From NCBI GenBank assembly GCA_036835375.1, contig DAITMB010000019.1:1-53708 (forward strand): a stretch of 53,708 bases of DNA. Direction: 5' to 3'. The notes under the pieces were generated by a model that was not told the DNA's origin, ran no database searches, and saw only the letters and a list, made by a program, of their open reading frames with translations. Both the position numbers and the translations under genes were made by a program. Below, in pieces: positions 17,828 through 27,262 of this stretch. This stretch comes from JANQTF01 sp036835375 (GTDB lineage: Bacteria; Bacteroidota; Bacteroidia; J057). The first letter of the stretch is position 1; each line of letters starts with the position of its first letter.

Positions 17828-18682
17828 TCACATCCAACTAAGGCCTTCGCCCCGGAGGGGAATATTGCGCAGTTCACTCAGGCGAGTCTTGCTGGAGCCG
17901 CTTGCTTCCACCGCTTCATACCAGCGCTGATAAGCCTGCTGCGCTTGGAGTACTTGGGCGGCGCTGTTCATCCCCGTTGGATTTCCTTCTTTGGTACCCA
18001 AGACCGGTGCGCGAGAAGGAGGGACAATGTGTTGCATGTCGTCGTCCTGCTTCATCTCCATCTTCCGGATCGCCTCCACAAGCCACAGGGCCACCAGACC
18101 GGCTCTCACCTGCTTGGGCTTGTATGTACTGGTGGGATGGCTGGGGTAATTGGTCAGCAGTGTCGTGTCGCTCCCCGCCAAAAGAAGGGCGGGAACATCT
18201 TTCCAGGTGAGTTGTGGGAGCAAGGAAAAATTCCAGCCATTGACACGGAGCGCGACAAGCACCTGATCCACAGGCACTTCTTCCCGAATTTTACTCAAAA
18301 AAGCAGGATCTGGCCCCGGAATTGGCTCCAAAAGTAGCTCAATAATGGCCGAATCGCCCTTTTCGAGTCTGTGCTCATGGAGATATGCATCCCCTTGCTG
18401 GTTGACTTGTGGTTGAAAAAACCGCCGAGCTGCCTCCACCCAATACACTGCATCTTCTTCCTGATCGTAGCGTAAGACGACCCGGCCTTGATCTTGGGTG
18501 TAAAGGGTCTGAATGACTTGCCTACTGCCCTGCCCATGGGCTTGGACAGAGAGCGTCACCATCGCGCTATCGAGGTTTCTTTCGCTCACGCGATCTTTGA
18601 CGGTCACGACGACCACTTGCTCCGCCGTACCGCAAGCTAGCAGGCAGCAACTCATCGTCAGGAAGAAAAAAACACGGTTCAT
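17828..18682 (-). CDS. Hypothetical lipoprotein
   Basis: A 284-residue protein with a lipobox near the N-terminus (LTMSCCLLAC, cysteine 17). Residues about 22-120 look like a beta-sandwich carboxypeptidase-regulatory-like or Ig-like domain (VVVTVKDRVSERNLDSAMVT ... QGRVVLRY). The C-terminal part contains SDTTLLTNYPSHPTSTYKP and a helical segment (VRAGLVALWLVEAIRKME). I do not recognise a named family. It is a single gene, convergent with the DUF5723 gene. Confidence 0.7.
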   Translation of the reverse strand: MNRVFFFLTMSCCLLACGTAEQVVVVTVKDRVSERNLDSAMVTLSVQAHGQGSRQVIQTLYTQDQGRVVLRYDQEEDAVYWVEAARRFFQPQVNQQGDAYLHEHRLEKGDSAIIELLLEPIPGPDPAFLSKIREEVPVDQVLVALRVNGWNFSLLPQLTWKDVPALLLAGSDTTLLTNYPSHPTSTYKPKQVRAGLVALWLVEAIRKMEMKQDDDMQHIVPPSRAPVLGTKEGNPTGMNSAAQVLQAQQAYQRWYEAVEASGSSKTRLSELRNIPLRGEGLSWM

Positions 18683-18835
18683 ATCTATGCTGAGGATAGT
18701 CGGGTAGGGCCGACCTAATCTTGGAGGAAGGATTTCGTGGGGCGGTAAAACGGTGAAAGAAGCTTGTCTGATTCCGTTGGCTCATCCAATGATGAGCCAC
18801 TTCTTGTCGCGAAATCTACAAAAAAGATAGCTTCC

Positions 18836-20200
18836 TCAGGGACGGATGATGCCCGCTACCCCTTGTCGGAGAGATTCGCCACTAAAGGCTTCGAACCCAT
18901 CGAGTAGCTCGTCGCGAATGAGTTGCGACACACGCTCGGCTCCGAGTCGATTCGGGTGCGCGTAGTCGCTGCGTGCGAGGGAGGGCCTCGAGTTGACCCA
19001 TTCCACCATGGAGTTGCGCCCACCCATGAGATCAAATAGCGGGAGAAATCCTACCCCTGATTCTTCGGCAACTTTGCGCTGGGTATCAATGATTCGAGGA
19101 ATGCTGGGATCCGTTTGCCACACCCCATTGACCCGAGAGCACTTGTCACCGACGCTGACGATGAGAATGTCCACTCCAGGCATGGATTGCTGGATATGAG
19201 CGACGACTTCCTTGAGCGCTTTTTCGTAGGTCGAGAAATTTTCGCGATCAGCTGATACCAGATTCAATCCAAACTGTAATACCACGAGGTCATAGCGGAG
19301 GTATTCATGAAATAAGCTCAAAGACGCCTGACTGATCTTGGAAAGCTGGGTACCCGTGCTGCTGCGCATCGCGAAGTTGTCGATCGCTATGCCAAAGCTA
19401 CTGCCCATCGTGAGACCGTAAATCGGCAATTTATTCGCTGACACAAGTCGTAGGTTCAAATCCTCGCCACAGGAATCTGAAATGACTTCTTCATTCACCA
19501 GCGCTTGCCCTTTGAGCCACGTAGTATCTTGCTGCATATCTGTTTCGACCAGGCAGTAAGGCTGGGATTCTCCCGTGGGACCATAAAAGAGCTTCACTTC
19601 TTGCAATTGTTCCGTGCTGGGATATTCGTTTGTGCCCGCAAAACTGAGCCATGGACGGCTCCCCCTCGGCAAAAACACCTCTCCTGAAATCCCGAATTCG
19701 CAGTCATTTGGCTTCGTTCCAAGCACAGAATAACTTCTCCATTGTCCCTCATCAAAGCGATGTCGCACGGTCTTGCGAAACCCCCACAGCGGCGATGTCG
19801 CAGGTACAAATCCTACGCCCGATCCGCCGAACATGGCTTGGAGGTCGTGGCGAAGGCTCTGGGTCACCAAGTCGCCTTCGATCATGGAATCGCCGAAGTA
19901 GGCGACTCGGACCTGCTTGTGAGTAGGTTGTTTCCTCAGTTGAATTAATGCTTGATAAAATCTGGCCAGAGGGTGAGAAGGCGCTGTAGGCTCAGCTGCA
20001 ATGGTATCGACTGTCTCAGATGGCGCAGACTCGCCCAAGGAATCTTGTTTGGCAGAGGGTATTCCCGACACCTCGCTATCGGAGGACTGATCAGATGGAA
20101 ACAAAGAAGAGACGCCCACTACTAATAGCTCAGTGGCCCCCAAAAGCAGGCTTGCAAGTAAAATGACGAGGAAGCCCTGATGTAGGAAAGTTGGCCTCAT
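18836..20200 (-). CDS. Membrane-anchored SGNH/GDSL-type hydrolase
   Basis: A 454-residue protein with one N-terminal transmembrane helix (GFLVILLASLLLGATELLVV) and a periplasmic SGNH domain. Block I is YFGDSMIEGDLVTQ with the nucleophile serine, block III is VVLQFGLNLVSADRE (GxN), and the C-terminal block is SDYAHPNRLGAERVS (DxxH). Such enzymes cleave ester or acetyl groups from polysaccharides or peptidoglycan; the substrate is unknown. A TTG at 20236 is in frame, but the ATG at 20200 directly precedes the membrane helix. It stands alone between the lipoprotein and LolD genes. Confidence 0.8.
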   Translation of the reverse strand: MRPTFLHQGFLVILLASLLLGATELLVVGVSSLFPSDQSSDSEVSGIPSAKQDSLGESAPSETVDTIAAEPTAPSHPLARFYQALIQLRKQPTHKQVRVAYFGDSMIEGDLVTQSLRHDLQAMFGGSGVGFVPATSPLWGFRKTVRHRFDEGQWRSYSVLGTKPNDCEFGISGEVFLPRGSRPWLSFAGTNEYPSTEQLQEVKLFYGPTGESQPYCLVETDMQQDTTWLKGQALVNEEVISDSCGEDLNLRLVSANKLPIYGLTMGSSFGIAIDNFAMRSSTGTQLSKISQASLSLFHEYLRYDLVVLQFGLNLVSADRENFSTYEKALKEVVAHIQQSMPGVDILIVSVGDKCSRVNGVWQTDPSIPRIIDTQRKVAEESGVGFLPLFDLMGGRNSMVEWVNSRPSLARSDYAHPNRLGAERVSQLIRDELLDGFEAFSGESLRQGVAGIIRP

Positions 20201-20404
20201 GAAAGATGCTCTACGCCAGATAAGCAGGAGTAACAAAGGAACGCTCAGAAAAATTCATTCGCACAGACCCATTATTCAAAAACCATTCCGAAGATCATCG
20301 CTCGTGATGTGAGCCCTATTTTGAATACAAAAGGGGTATTCTCAAAAGAAACTTTCGCTCAGAAATGCTCCAAGAATAAAACATTTTCCTGCTTCTTTTC
20401 GGCC

Positions 20405-21058
20405 CTAGGCCACGATGAGACCATCTTGAATCCGGACGGTGCGGCCTGCTTTGCCAGCAAAGGCGAGGTTGTGCGTAGCGATCAAAAAGGCGACACCCGT
20501 GCTCTGTGCCAAGTCGAAGATCAGCCGATATAGCTCGTCGCTGTTGTGCGTGTCGAGGTTTCCGGTTGGTTCATCCGCCAAGATCAATTTGGGCTGGTTG
20601 ATGAGGGCTCTTGCCACGGAAATGCGCTGTTGTTCGCCGCCGGAGAGTTCTCCTGGCTTGTGGGTCATTCGGTCCCGAAGACCCAGCTTTTCCAAGAGCT
20701 GCTCTGCGCGGGGCCGTACTTCTCGCATGGATTGCTTGGCAATCAGGGCCGGCATGCACACATTTTCTAGGGCAGTGAATTCCGGAAGCAAGTGATGAAA
20801 TTGAAAGACAAAGCCGAGGGTTTGGTTGCGAAAATGCGCCTGAAGTCGAGGACTTAGGTTGGCAATTTGCTGATTGTCGAAGACGACTTCCCCGGCATCT
20901 GCCTTGTCGAGCGTGCCCAGGATCTGTAGCAAGGTACTCTTGCCCGCACCCGAGGTGCCGACCAAGGCCACGACCTCGCCAGCTTGCAGCTCTATGCTGA
21001 CGCCTTTGAGAACTTTGACCTGTCCGTAGGATTTAAAAATGTTGGTTGCTTGTAGCAT
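20405..21058 (-). CDS. lolD: LolD-type ABC transporter ATPase
   Basis: A 217-residue ABC ATPase of the MacB/LolD type that powers an inner-membrane permease, probably the release of lipoproteins toward the outer membrane. Motifs are Walker A GTSGAGKSTLL, the signature LSGGEQQRISVARAL, Walker B LILADEPTGNLD, and the H-loop in IATHN. Permease genes lolC/lolE are not in this window, so MacB or FtsE-type roles cannot be excluded. The frame runs to 21085, but the ATG 21058 (MLQATNIFKSYGQV) gives the standard start. A consensus -7 box lies 10 bp upstream. Confidence 0.85.
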   Translation of the reverse strand: MLQATNIFKSYGQVKVLKGVSIELQAGEVVALVGTSGAGKSTLLQILGTLDKADAGEVVFDNQQIANLSPRLQAHFRNQTLGFVFQFHHLLPEFTALENVCMPALIAKQSMREVRPRAEQLLEKLGLRDRMTHKPGELSGGEQQRISVARALINQPKLILADEPTGNLDTHNSDELYRLIFDLAQSTGVAFLIATHNLAFAGKAGRTVRIQDGLIVA

Positions 21059-21068
21059 GTGATGGCGA

Positions 21069-21102
21069 CAAAGATAGCTGGGCAAGAGAAAAAACCTACA
21101 AA
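21069..21102 (-). promoter_or_regulatory. Candidate lolD promoter with very short leader
   Basis: On the minus strand TTTG (21102-21099) and TATCTTTG (21076-21069) are separated by 22 bp, matching TTG-N-TAnnTTTG. The box ends 10 bp before the lolD ATG and lies in the 47-bp gap after the DUF1501 gene, which argues for separate lolD transcription. Confidence 0.5.
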
Positions 21103-21105
21103 TTG

Positions 21106-22728
21106 CTAGAGCCCAACGATCAATTTACCCGAGAAGAACTGCCCCAAAGTCTCAATCCGATACAGGTACGTGCCCATGGGAAGTCCAGACAAATCAAGTG
21201 CTTGCTGATGCAAGCCGGAAGACTTTGATTGCTTGCCTATCTGCCTTACGGGCTGCCCTGCCAGGTTGAGCAATTGAATGCCGAGATCGCTCTCCATCGG
21301 TAGGGAATAGTGCAAGGAGACTTGACCCGTGCTGCGGTCGTATTGCACGCGATGAACAAACTCCGGACCGGAAGCCGGATAGGGATATTCAGCACACACC
21401 AGCCCCAGACCATTTACCCGCTCGAATGCTTGTCCCATGACCCCATTGACAAGTTGGGGATCTAAACAAAGCCACTGCTCCAACACGGTGGCATACACGG
21501 AGCGGAAATCTGTGCCATAGTCGAGGTTACCAAACTGGTCTGGCACACGAAGGTTGGGCTGCTTCCCAATGAGACCATTTCCCTGAAGACCCGGCCCAAA
21601 GAGCAGCAGGGGAGCCGCTGAGCCGTGGTCGGTGCCCCGGGAGCCGTTTTCTTCGATTCTCCGACCGAATTCAGAAAAGGTCATAGCCAGTACCTGCCGA
21701 TCGTAGCCCGTTTTTTCCAAGTCTTGATAAAAAGCTTGGATTGCCGTGGATACTTCCCGCATGAGGCGAGGATGGTAAGCCTCCTGCTCGGCATGGGTAT
21801 CAAATCCATCTAGCGACACCAAATACAGTCTCGTGCCGAGACCTCCTTGGATCAGCTTGGATACAAGGGCCAGTTGTTCTGCCAGATAGCTTTTTCCAGC
21901 ATATTCGAAGTTGTTGTTTCCTTTGTCGAATGCCTCTTTGATCACTCCGGCATAGGAAAAGGTGTTGTTTGCAACAGCCCGAAGGAAACGAAGCTCATCT
22001 CCGTAGCAGTTTTCTGGGACACTCGAAGTATCATAAAGCGCACCTTTTTTAGCGATTTCATACAGCTCGGTAGGATTGGTCACGGCCACCGACATGTTGA
22101 TAGCGCTCCCCTCGAAAGTCAATCCCCCATTCGCCCCGATCTGCAAAGCAGGCGGCTTCACAGGCGGGCTCAATAAAAAGTCCGGATACTCGCTTTCCAT
22201 CCATCTCCCCAGCCAGCCCGTTTGGTCGAGAATATGGGCATCGCTGGCGCTGGTCCAGATGTCGGTGGACCGAAAATGGGAGAGATTTTGGTCGGGATAG
22301 CCCACAGAATGGACAACTTTCATCTGACCCTTTTCCCATAATCCTTGAAGCTGAGCCATAAAAGGCGGCATTCCATGGCCGGGACTGAGAACATAGGCAT
22401 CTTGAATCGGCACCGCAAGCGTCGGTCTCCGCTCTTTGTACAGCCCATAGTCGTAGAGTGGAAGAATGGTGTTGAGCCCGTCGTTGCCGCCTTTGAGTTG
22501 AATCAATACCAAAATTCGTTCCTCCAAAGCGTTGTCAAGCGCGTAGGTCAGCGGAGAGGCTGCTAAGGGTGAAATGGGAAATCGACCAAAAAGAAATGAT
22601 CCAGCCCCTACCATGCCGAGCTGCCCCAGGAAGCTACGTCGGGTATAAGTTTTGTGCGCTTCCGCGTGAGCCTGACCATCTTGGAGGCTGCTGCCTTTGC
22701 GAGAATCGGAAGAAAATGATTTACTCAT
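21106..22728 (-). CDS. DUF1501 protein with Tat-like signal and T9SS sorting domain
   Basis: A 540-residue secreted protein. Its N-terminus carries a twin-arginine-like motif (TRRSFLGQLGMVGAGSF), and the body has DUF1501 features: LIQLKGGNDGLNTILPLYDY, FRSTDIWTSASD, and RIEENGSRGTDHGSAAPLLL. The last 75 residues look like a T9SS type A sorting domain (GIQLLNLAGQPVRQIG ... LDLSGLPMGTYLYRI). The frame is open to 22818 but the ATG at 22728 precedes the signal. It starts 2 bp after the stop of the DUF1800 gene, the usual partner. The biochemical activity of the pair is unknown; the fold is related to sulfatase/alkaline phosphatase-like proteins. Confidence 0.9.
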   Translation of the reverse strand: MSKSFSSDSRKGSSLQDGQAHAEAHKTYTRRSFLGQLGMVGAGSFLFGRFPISPLAASPLTYALDNALEERILVLIQLKGGNDGLNTILPLYDYGLYKERRPTLAVPIQDAYVLSPGHGMPPFMAQLQGLWEKGQMKVVHSVGYPDQNLSHFRSTDIWTSASDAHILDQTGWLGRWMESEYPDFLLSPPVKPPALQIGANGGLTFEGSAINMSVAVTNPTELYEIAKKGALYDTSSVPENCYGDELRFLRAVANNTFSYAGVIKEAFDKGNNNFEYAGKSYLAEQLALVSKLIQGGLGTRLYLVSLDGFDTHAEQEAYHPRLMREVSTAIQAFYQDLEKTGYDRQVLAMTFSEFGRRIEENGSRGTDHGSAAPLLLFGPGLQGNGLIGKQPNLRVPDQFGNLDYGTDFRSVYATVLEQWLCLDPQLVNGVMGQAFERVNGLGLVCAEYPYPASGPEFVHRVQYDRSTGQVSLHYSLPMESDLGIQLLNLAGQPVRQIGKQSKSSGLHQQALDLSGLPMGTYLYRIETLGQFFSGKLIVGL

Positions 22729-22730
22729 GG

Positions 22731-24179
22731 TCAGGATAGTTGAAATTCTGGAAGTCGGGAGAGGTGGCTGAGCAGATGAAAAATCTGCCAAATGGAGTGC
22801 GGCCAGTCGAGATTCCAACTCCCGTCTTCAAAATAGTTGCTCGGAACATCTCCCCGAAACACAATGGAAGCCCGATCATATGCTAAAGGATCCTCCAGCC
22901 CTGCGGGAAAGATCGCCTCAATGACGGACTGCGTGATGATCTCAGGATCGCTGTGACTTGGTGAAATGGTTTTGATCCAAGTCTTGAGCGCCGGCGCGTG
23001 GTGCTCAGCAGCGAGGTAATGGAGATACTCCATAGTCCTCCAGCGATCGGATAATCGGCTCGTGCTGATCCACTTGCGATGCCCCGGCCAGCCAGCTACA
23101 TCGGGCGGGCTATAGATCTGCTGACCGAGGTTGGTGGCGCCCCACAAGAAGTCGGAACTGTAATCTTGGAAGGGGAAGTCCAGTTCATTGACTTGCTGGA
23201 AGATGATTTGAAGCGGGCTCTTGATCTGGGTGCTGATGACTGCTGTGTCAAGGAGGTGCTCGCTTTTTAGCAAAGTTCTCAGCACGGGTGCGAGCTCCCA
23301 GTTGCCCTGGATCAGCATCTGGGCCAATTCTGCTACGATATCATCGTTGACCTCTTCGTACACGAAAAATCGGTAGAGCTTTTGGCAAATGAACGTGGCA
23401 ATGCGCTCAGCACGATGAGTAAAGAGCAGCTCAATCACATCATCATATCCCCAGTTTCCGGTCTGCCCAAAGATGGTTTTGCTCCCCTGATCAAACAACG
23501 CGGGGTCCAGCTTGCTCTCCACCGTGTCGGGGCATTGCCAGCCTGTGAGCGCGCGCGAGGTCTCTACAATGTCTTCCTGGGTGTATCCGTTGTCATTGCC
23601 CAAAGTGAACAGCTCGTACAGCTCTCGGGCGTAATTTTCATTCGGGCTGTACTTGGTGCTGAATTCGCCATTGAGATAAATCAGCATGGAGGGGTCTATC
23701 CCAATGGCATGAACAAAGGCTTTAAAATTTCCCAAAGCATGCGTTTGGAGCAGGCGATGATAGCGGAGCAGCGCTGGGGCTGACTGATAGCCTTGAAACG
23801 AAGTGACAAAATGATTGCTCCAAAAAAGGACCAACTTCTCCCGCAATCCAGCGCTGGCCATTTCGACAAGGATTTCCTTTGCCCATTCGAAATAATGCTC
23901 ATACAGCAATTCGAAGTCTCGTCCATTGGGTCCATCGTAGTCATAGATCGTCCACTGGGCCCAGGCAGGTGCTGGAGACAAAGGTCGCTGAATGGCTTCA
24001 TCTACTAATTGATCTACCAGCGCGCCCGGATCAAGCAGCAGCGCAGCCTCAATGGTGTCAGGGCTGGCACCATACCCTACCCGGCGGTACAGGTGACGAG
24101 CCATCGCAGCATCCCAAGGATGGGCAGGGCTGGGAGAGTATGTCGCAAGCGACCCAGTTAGACAGATTCCAGTAGGCAT
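22731..24179 (-). CDS. DUF1800 protein
   Basis: A 482-residue protein with the DUF1800 signatures: HLYRRVGYGASPDTIEAALL near the N-terminus, LREKLVLFWSNHFVTSFQ, NENYARELYELFTLGNDNGY, and the C-terminal PPDVAGWPGHRKWISTSRL. DUF1800 genes are typically paired with DUF1501 genes, and the two are adjacent here with 2 bp between them. No obvious signal peptide is visible at the predicted N-terminus, so its location is uncertain. ATG 24179 is the only good start. The function of this family is not established. Confidence 0.9.
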   Translation of the reverse strand: MPTGICLTGSLATYSPSPAHPWDAAMARHLYRRVGYGASPDTIEAALLLDPGALVDQLVDEAIQRPLSPAPAWAQWTIYDYDGPNGRDFELLYEHYFEWAKEILVEMASAGLREKLVLFWSNHFVTSFQGYQSAPALLRYHRLLQTHALGNFKAFVHAIGIDPSMLIYLNGEFSTKYSPNENYARELYELFTLGNDNGYTQEDIVETSRALTGWQCPDTVESKLDPALFDQGSKTIFGQTGNWGYDDVIELLFTHRAERIATFICQKLYRFFVYEEVNDDIVAELAQMLIQGNWELAPVLRTLLKSEHLLDTAVISTQIKSPLQIIFQQVNELDFPFQDYSSDFLWGATNLGQQIYSPPDVAGWPGHRKWISTSRLSDRWRTMEYLHYLAAEHHAPALKTWIKTISPSHSDPEIITQSVIEAIFPAGLEDPLAYDRASIVFRGDVPSNYFEDGSWNLDWPHSIWQIFHLLSHLSRLPEFQLS

Positions 24180-24716
24180 GGGTATATACTTCGGAATGGA
24201 GAAGTGCGAAAAAAGTCCAATTTAAAAGACTGTAGAAGGTGTTAAAACGCTGGGACAGGGTTGTCGAATTTGACATTTGACTCTACCCGTTTGGGTAAAA
24301 AAAACGTGATCCAGCAAAATCGATTTCAAGAGAACCGATGGAAGCAACACGTTGATTTGGCTTCGTGTCCGCCGACTGGCCTTTAGCAGCTTTATTCTTT
24401 TTAAATTTCTGTAAAATATCGGAAAAATTCATAATGAATTTCTCGCTCGTATGGAGACTCGAAGAAATACTTCACAAATCTTTTACCAAGATTTGAATGA
24501 AGATTCATAGAAATAAACAATGAACGAACGTGCTCCATATCAGCTCTGTGCCCTAGTATCTCCTCCTCCTAAGCACAAAGTTACGGACTAAACAAAACTT
24601 CTTACGCGTTTGAACACTGACTTATTTCTGCTCGGTTTGGTGATTTTTTCACATCTTGAGATGAAACACAGCGGGTGAAGTATCTATTTCGTCATCAGCG
24701 AACCACACCTCCTCTT
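24180..24716. other. Divergent intergenic interval with two palindromes
   Basis: No gene is seen in these 537 bp between the DUF1800 gene (-) and a barrel-like gene (+). It is AT-rich and holds a perfect 8+1+8 palindrome AAATTCAT-a-ATGAATTT (24425-24441) and a perfect 8-bp inverted repeat CAAATCTT-ttacc-AAGATTTG (24475-24495). They resemble operator sites or small hairpins; no consensus promoter box was found next to them. Confidence 0.5.
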
Positions 24717-25553
24717 ATGTACTCCTCTTTGCTCCGTATTATCTTCATCGGATTCCTGTGTATTGGAATGATTTCCAGCGCATGGAGCCAAAAACGCATA
24801 TTTACACAGTTGGGGATCGGGACCAACTATCTCGTGCCTACGGATCCCTTCCAAAATGGCGAAGTATGGCACAACATCAAATCAGGGGCAATATTAGTTG
24901 GAGGCATTGACATAGAAGGAGCTAAATGGTGGACAGGCATCCAGCTTCAGGGGGGGCTGGAGCAGATAGGAGCGGGACCAGGCGATTTGATCTGGCCGGG
25001 AAGGTACAAGCCGCTTCAAATGTCCAAGGCTTGGTGGGCTGGTCGGGGAATGATACACTTCGGCAGAAAGTTCTACACTAGCCCAAATACAACCCTTCAG
25101 TTGTCGCCTTTCGTGGGCTTGGGATATGATTGGAACCAGTCATTCACCCATTGTAGCACTGGATCCACGTTATCTCCCGACAACCGAATCCCCATCTCCC
25201 AAGGAACCCTGAACACCGTCTATCCTAGCAGTCCCGTGGTAGCCACAGGATTTCACTTCGACTGGGAAGCCCGCAGCGTACAACCCGGCCTTTGGATCCG
25301 AATGAGTTGCAGCGGCATGTGGAGGGCATTGCCCTTGCTGAAGGGTGCTTATCGAGTGTGGCACGACGGCGGGAAAGTGTCCCCACTTCCTCCTTGGGGA
25401 CTCAGAGGGCCGAGACCAGGACAGCGAATTACTGATCCGCATTGTGGTGATCTCCCCCTCGTGTCGCAGCCCGACACCGAACTACTTTTGACTTATCCCG
25501 GCCACTCCTTTTCCTACAGTATTGGCTTGCGCATGGACATCAGTCCTGAGTAG
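24717..25553 (+). CDS. Secreted outer-membrane barrel-like protein
   Basis: A 278-residue protein with a clear signal peptide (about 1-25, RIIFIGFLCIGMISSAWSQ) and a mature region rich in glycine, tryptophan and alternating strands (LGIGTNYLVP, WWTGIQLQGGLEQIGAG, LQLSPFVGLGYDW, FSYSIGLRMDISPE). The C-terminus ends in a strand, as in small outer-membrane barrels. A GTG at 24675 is in frame, but ATG 24717 directly starts the signal peptide. No specific family is recognised. It is convergent with phoH. Confidence 0.65.
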   Translation: MYSSLLRIIFIGFLCIGMISSAWSQKRIFTQLGIGTNYLVPTDPFQNGEVWHNIKSGAILVGGIDIEGAKWWTGIQLQGGLEQIGAGPGDLIWPGRYKPLQMSKAWWAGRGMIHFGRKFYTSPNTTLQLSPFVGLGYDWNQSFTHCSTGSTLSPDNRIPISQGTLNTVYPSSPVVATGFHFDWEARSVQPGLWIRMSCSGMWRALPLLKGAYRVWHDGGKVSPLPPWGLRGPRPGQRITDPHCGDLPLVSQPDTELLLTYPGHSFSYSIGLRMDISPE

Positions 25554-25691
25554 CGCAGCATATGGCACAACCATAAAATGCTATTCTGGATGCACCTAAG
25601 TGCTTAATTAGTAACACAACCGGAAAGAATTCACCCCTTAGAAAGGAAGAACACGAAGCGACACTCGGGAACCTTTCTCTTACCAAACAGG

Positions 25692-26717
25692 CTATCTCAC
25701 CGTGCGTGACTGATAGCGATTGCTTCGCTGCTGTGGATGCTGATCCTGCCCGGCATCTTCCGTTTCATAAGCTGATAAGATCTCTCGTACCAACCGATGT
25801 CTCACGACATCAGAATTCTTGAGTCGCACGAAGGCAATGCCTTTGATTCCTTGCAAGATTTTTTGGGCATGGATCAAGCCAGAGCGCTGCTTGTATGGCA
25901 AGTCGATCTGCGAATCATCTCCTGTGATGATTACCCGCGAAAACTCGCCCATTCGAGTGAGAAACATCTTCATCTGACTCTCGGTCGAATTTTGCGCTTC
26001 ATCCATGATGATAAATGCATGGTTGAGTGTGCGCCCACGCATATAAGCGAGTGGTGCGATTTCGATGATATTGTTATCGAGGTAGTATTTGAGCTTTTCG
26101 GAGTGAATCATGTCCTCCAGGGCATCATAGAGCGGGCGGAGGTAGGGATCTACTTTTTCTCGAAGATCACCAGGCAAAAATCCAAGACTTTCTCCTGCGT
26201 CCACTGCCGGTCGGCAAAGAACAATCTTCTTGACTCGTTTTTCTTTGAGCGCCCTCACAGCAAGTGCTACGGCAATGTACGTCTTCCCTGTACCAGCAGG
26301 ACCCGTAGCAAAGATAATATCATTTTTCGCGGCTGCGCCCACGATGAGTTGTTGGCCTTGATTCTTGGGGCGCACCATGATCCCGCTACTGCCATGCACC
26401 AGCACGAGATCTTGTGATACCATTTCGAAGTCTGATTCCTCCGCCTCCGAATCACTGTGGTTCAAGAGCTCCACAAAGCGATTTTCGGGGATCCTGCCTT
26501 TGCGACGCGCCTCATCGATCAAGGCGTCCAAAATGGACTTGAGGCTTTCCATCCGATCGGATTGGCCCTTTGCCTTCAGTTCATCTCCCCGGGCAACAAA
26601 GGAAACTTCGGGAAATGCGCGCTCAATCTGCTGAAGCCGAAGGTTGTTCACCCCATATACTTCGAGGGGGCTGATGTCCTCCAGCAAAAATGTGTGCTCT
26701 ACCAAGAATTCTGTCAA
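25692..26717 (-). CDS. phoH: PhoH-family ATPase
   Basis: A 341-residue PhoH protein, a P-loop ATPase linked to RNA metabolism with poorly defined substrates. Walker A is GPAGTGKTYIAVALAV, Walker B is FIIMDEAQNSTESQMKMFLTRMG, and the segments IVLCRPAVDAGESLGFLPGD and VIITGDDSQIDLP are diagnostic. The N-terminus LLEDISPLEVYGVNNLRL is the usual lead-in. The start is TTG (26715-26717): the upstream frame meets a stop 11 codons earlier with no ATG, so a non-ATG start is required. The tail is short, basic and glutamine-rich. Confidence 0.94.
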   Translation of the reverse strand: MTEFLVEHTFLLEDISPLEVYGVNNLRLQQIERAFPEVSFVARGDELKAKGQSDRMESLKSILDALIDEARRKGRIPENRFVELLNHSDSEAEESDFEMVSQDLVLVHGSSGIMVRPKNQGQQLIVGAAAKNDIIFATGPAGTGKTYIAVALAVRALKEKRVKKIVLCRPAVDAGESLGFLPGDLREKVDPYLRPLYDALEDMIHSEKLKYYLDNNIIEIAPLAYMRGRTLNHAFIIMDEAQNSTESQMKMFLTRMGEFSRVIITGDDSQIDLPYKQRSGLIHAQKILQGIKGIAFVRLKNSDVVRHRLVREILSAYETEDAGQDQHPQQRSNRYQSRTVR

Positions 26718-27262
26718 ACGATTGTGGATTGAGTTGTGGAATGGAAGTTAGGAAGATATTAGGACTGTGGAAGTGAAGAAGTTAGCGAATGTTGGCGAGA
26801 ATTTTTTTCAAAAAAAGGAAGGAGAGGTGTGGTAAATGGCTTCGAATCGTTCTTCAGCCGAATTCCTTCTTGAGGTGACACAGTCCTTACCTATAAAAAA
26901 GCTCACAACGCAAGAAATGACCCGGAAAGGCAACGCGAAATCACTTCGGAAGTGGCCTGAACTCATCTTTTTTGTACATGCTCAAAGCATAGACGCAAGA
27001 CGCAAAGACTTGCTAGGATGTTTGGCAAGGAGCTGAAAAAACTTCTCCTTTTTATGAATCTGGCGTTCTGCCGAGGATTTATTTGGGGAAGCCCCCCACA
27101 AGTCATTTTCCCATCAATTCAATCGGTAATTTCGTCGGACATTTCGCCCCACGAAACGTCTCGATCGACCGCTTTCACCCGGAGATCTCAGTCGAATCCG
27201 CTGCGGGGGTTGAATCTCATCAACAGATATTGTAACATGGATCTTGCGTTCCGGACCCTACC
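26718..27262. other. Divergent intergenic interval between phoH and the SAM-dependent enzyme gene
   Basis: No convincing gene is seen in these 545 bp. Short open frames here do not resemble known proteins. Minor structures are TTTTTTTcAAAAAAA near 26809-26823 (palindromic), the palindrome CACTTC-g-GAAGTG (26942-26954), and an ACGCAAG/ACGCAAAG direct repeat at about 26992-27008. Confidence 0.5.

Noticed and set aside
25638..25681. AGAAAGG ... CCTTTCT inverted repeat between convergent genes
   Set aside because: The loop is about 25 nt and no T-tract follows, so it is not convincing as a terminator.
26991..27009. ACGCAAG/ACGCAAAG direct repeat near phoH
   Set aside because: Only two imperfect units; too short to call a repeat element.
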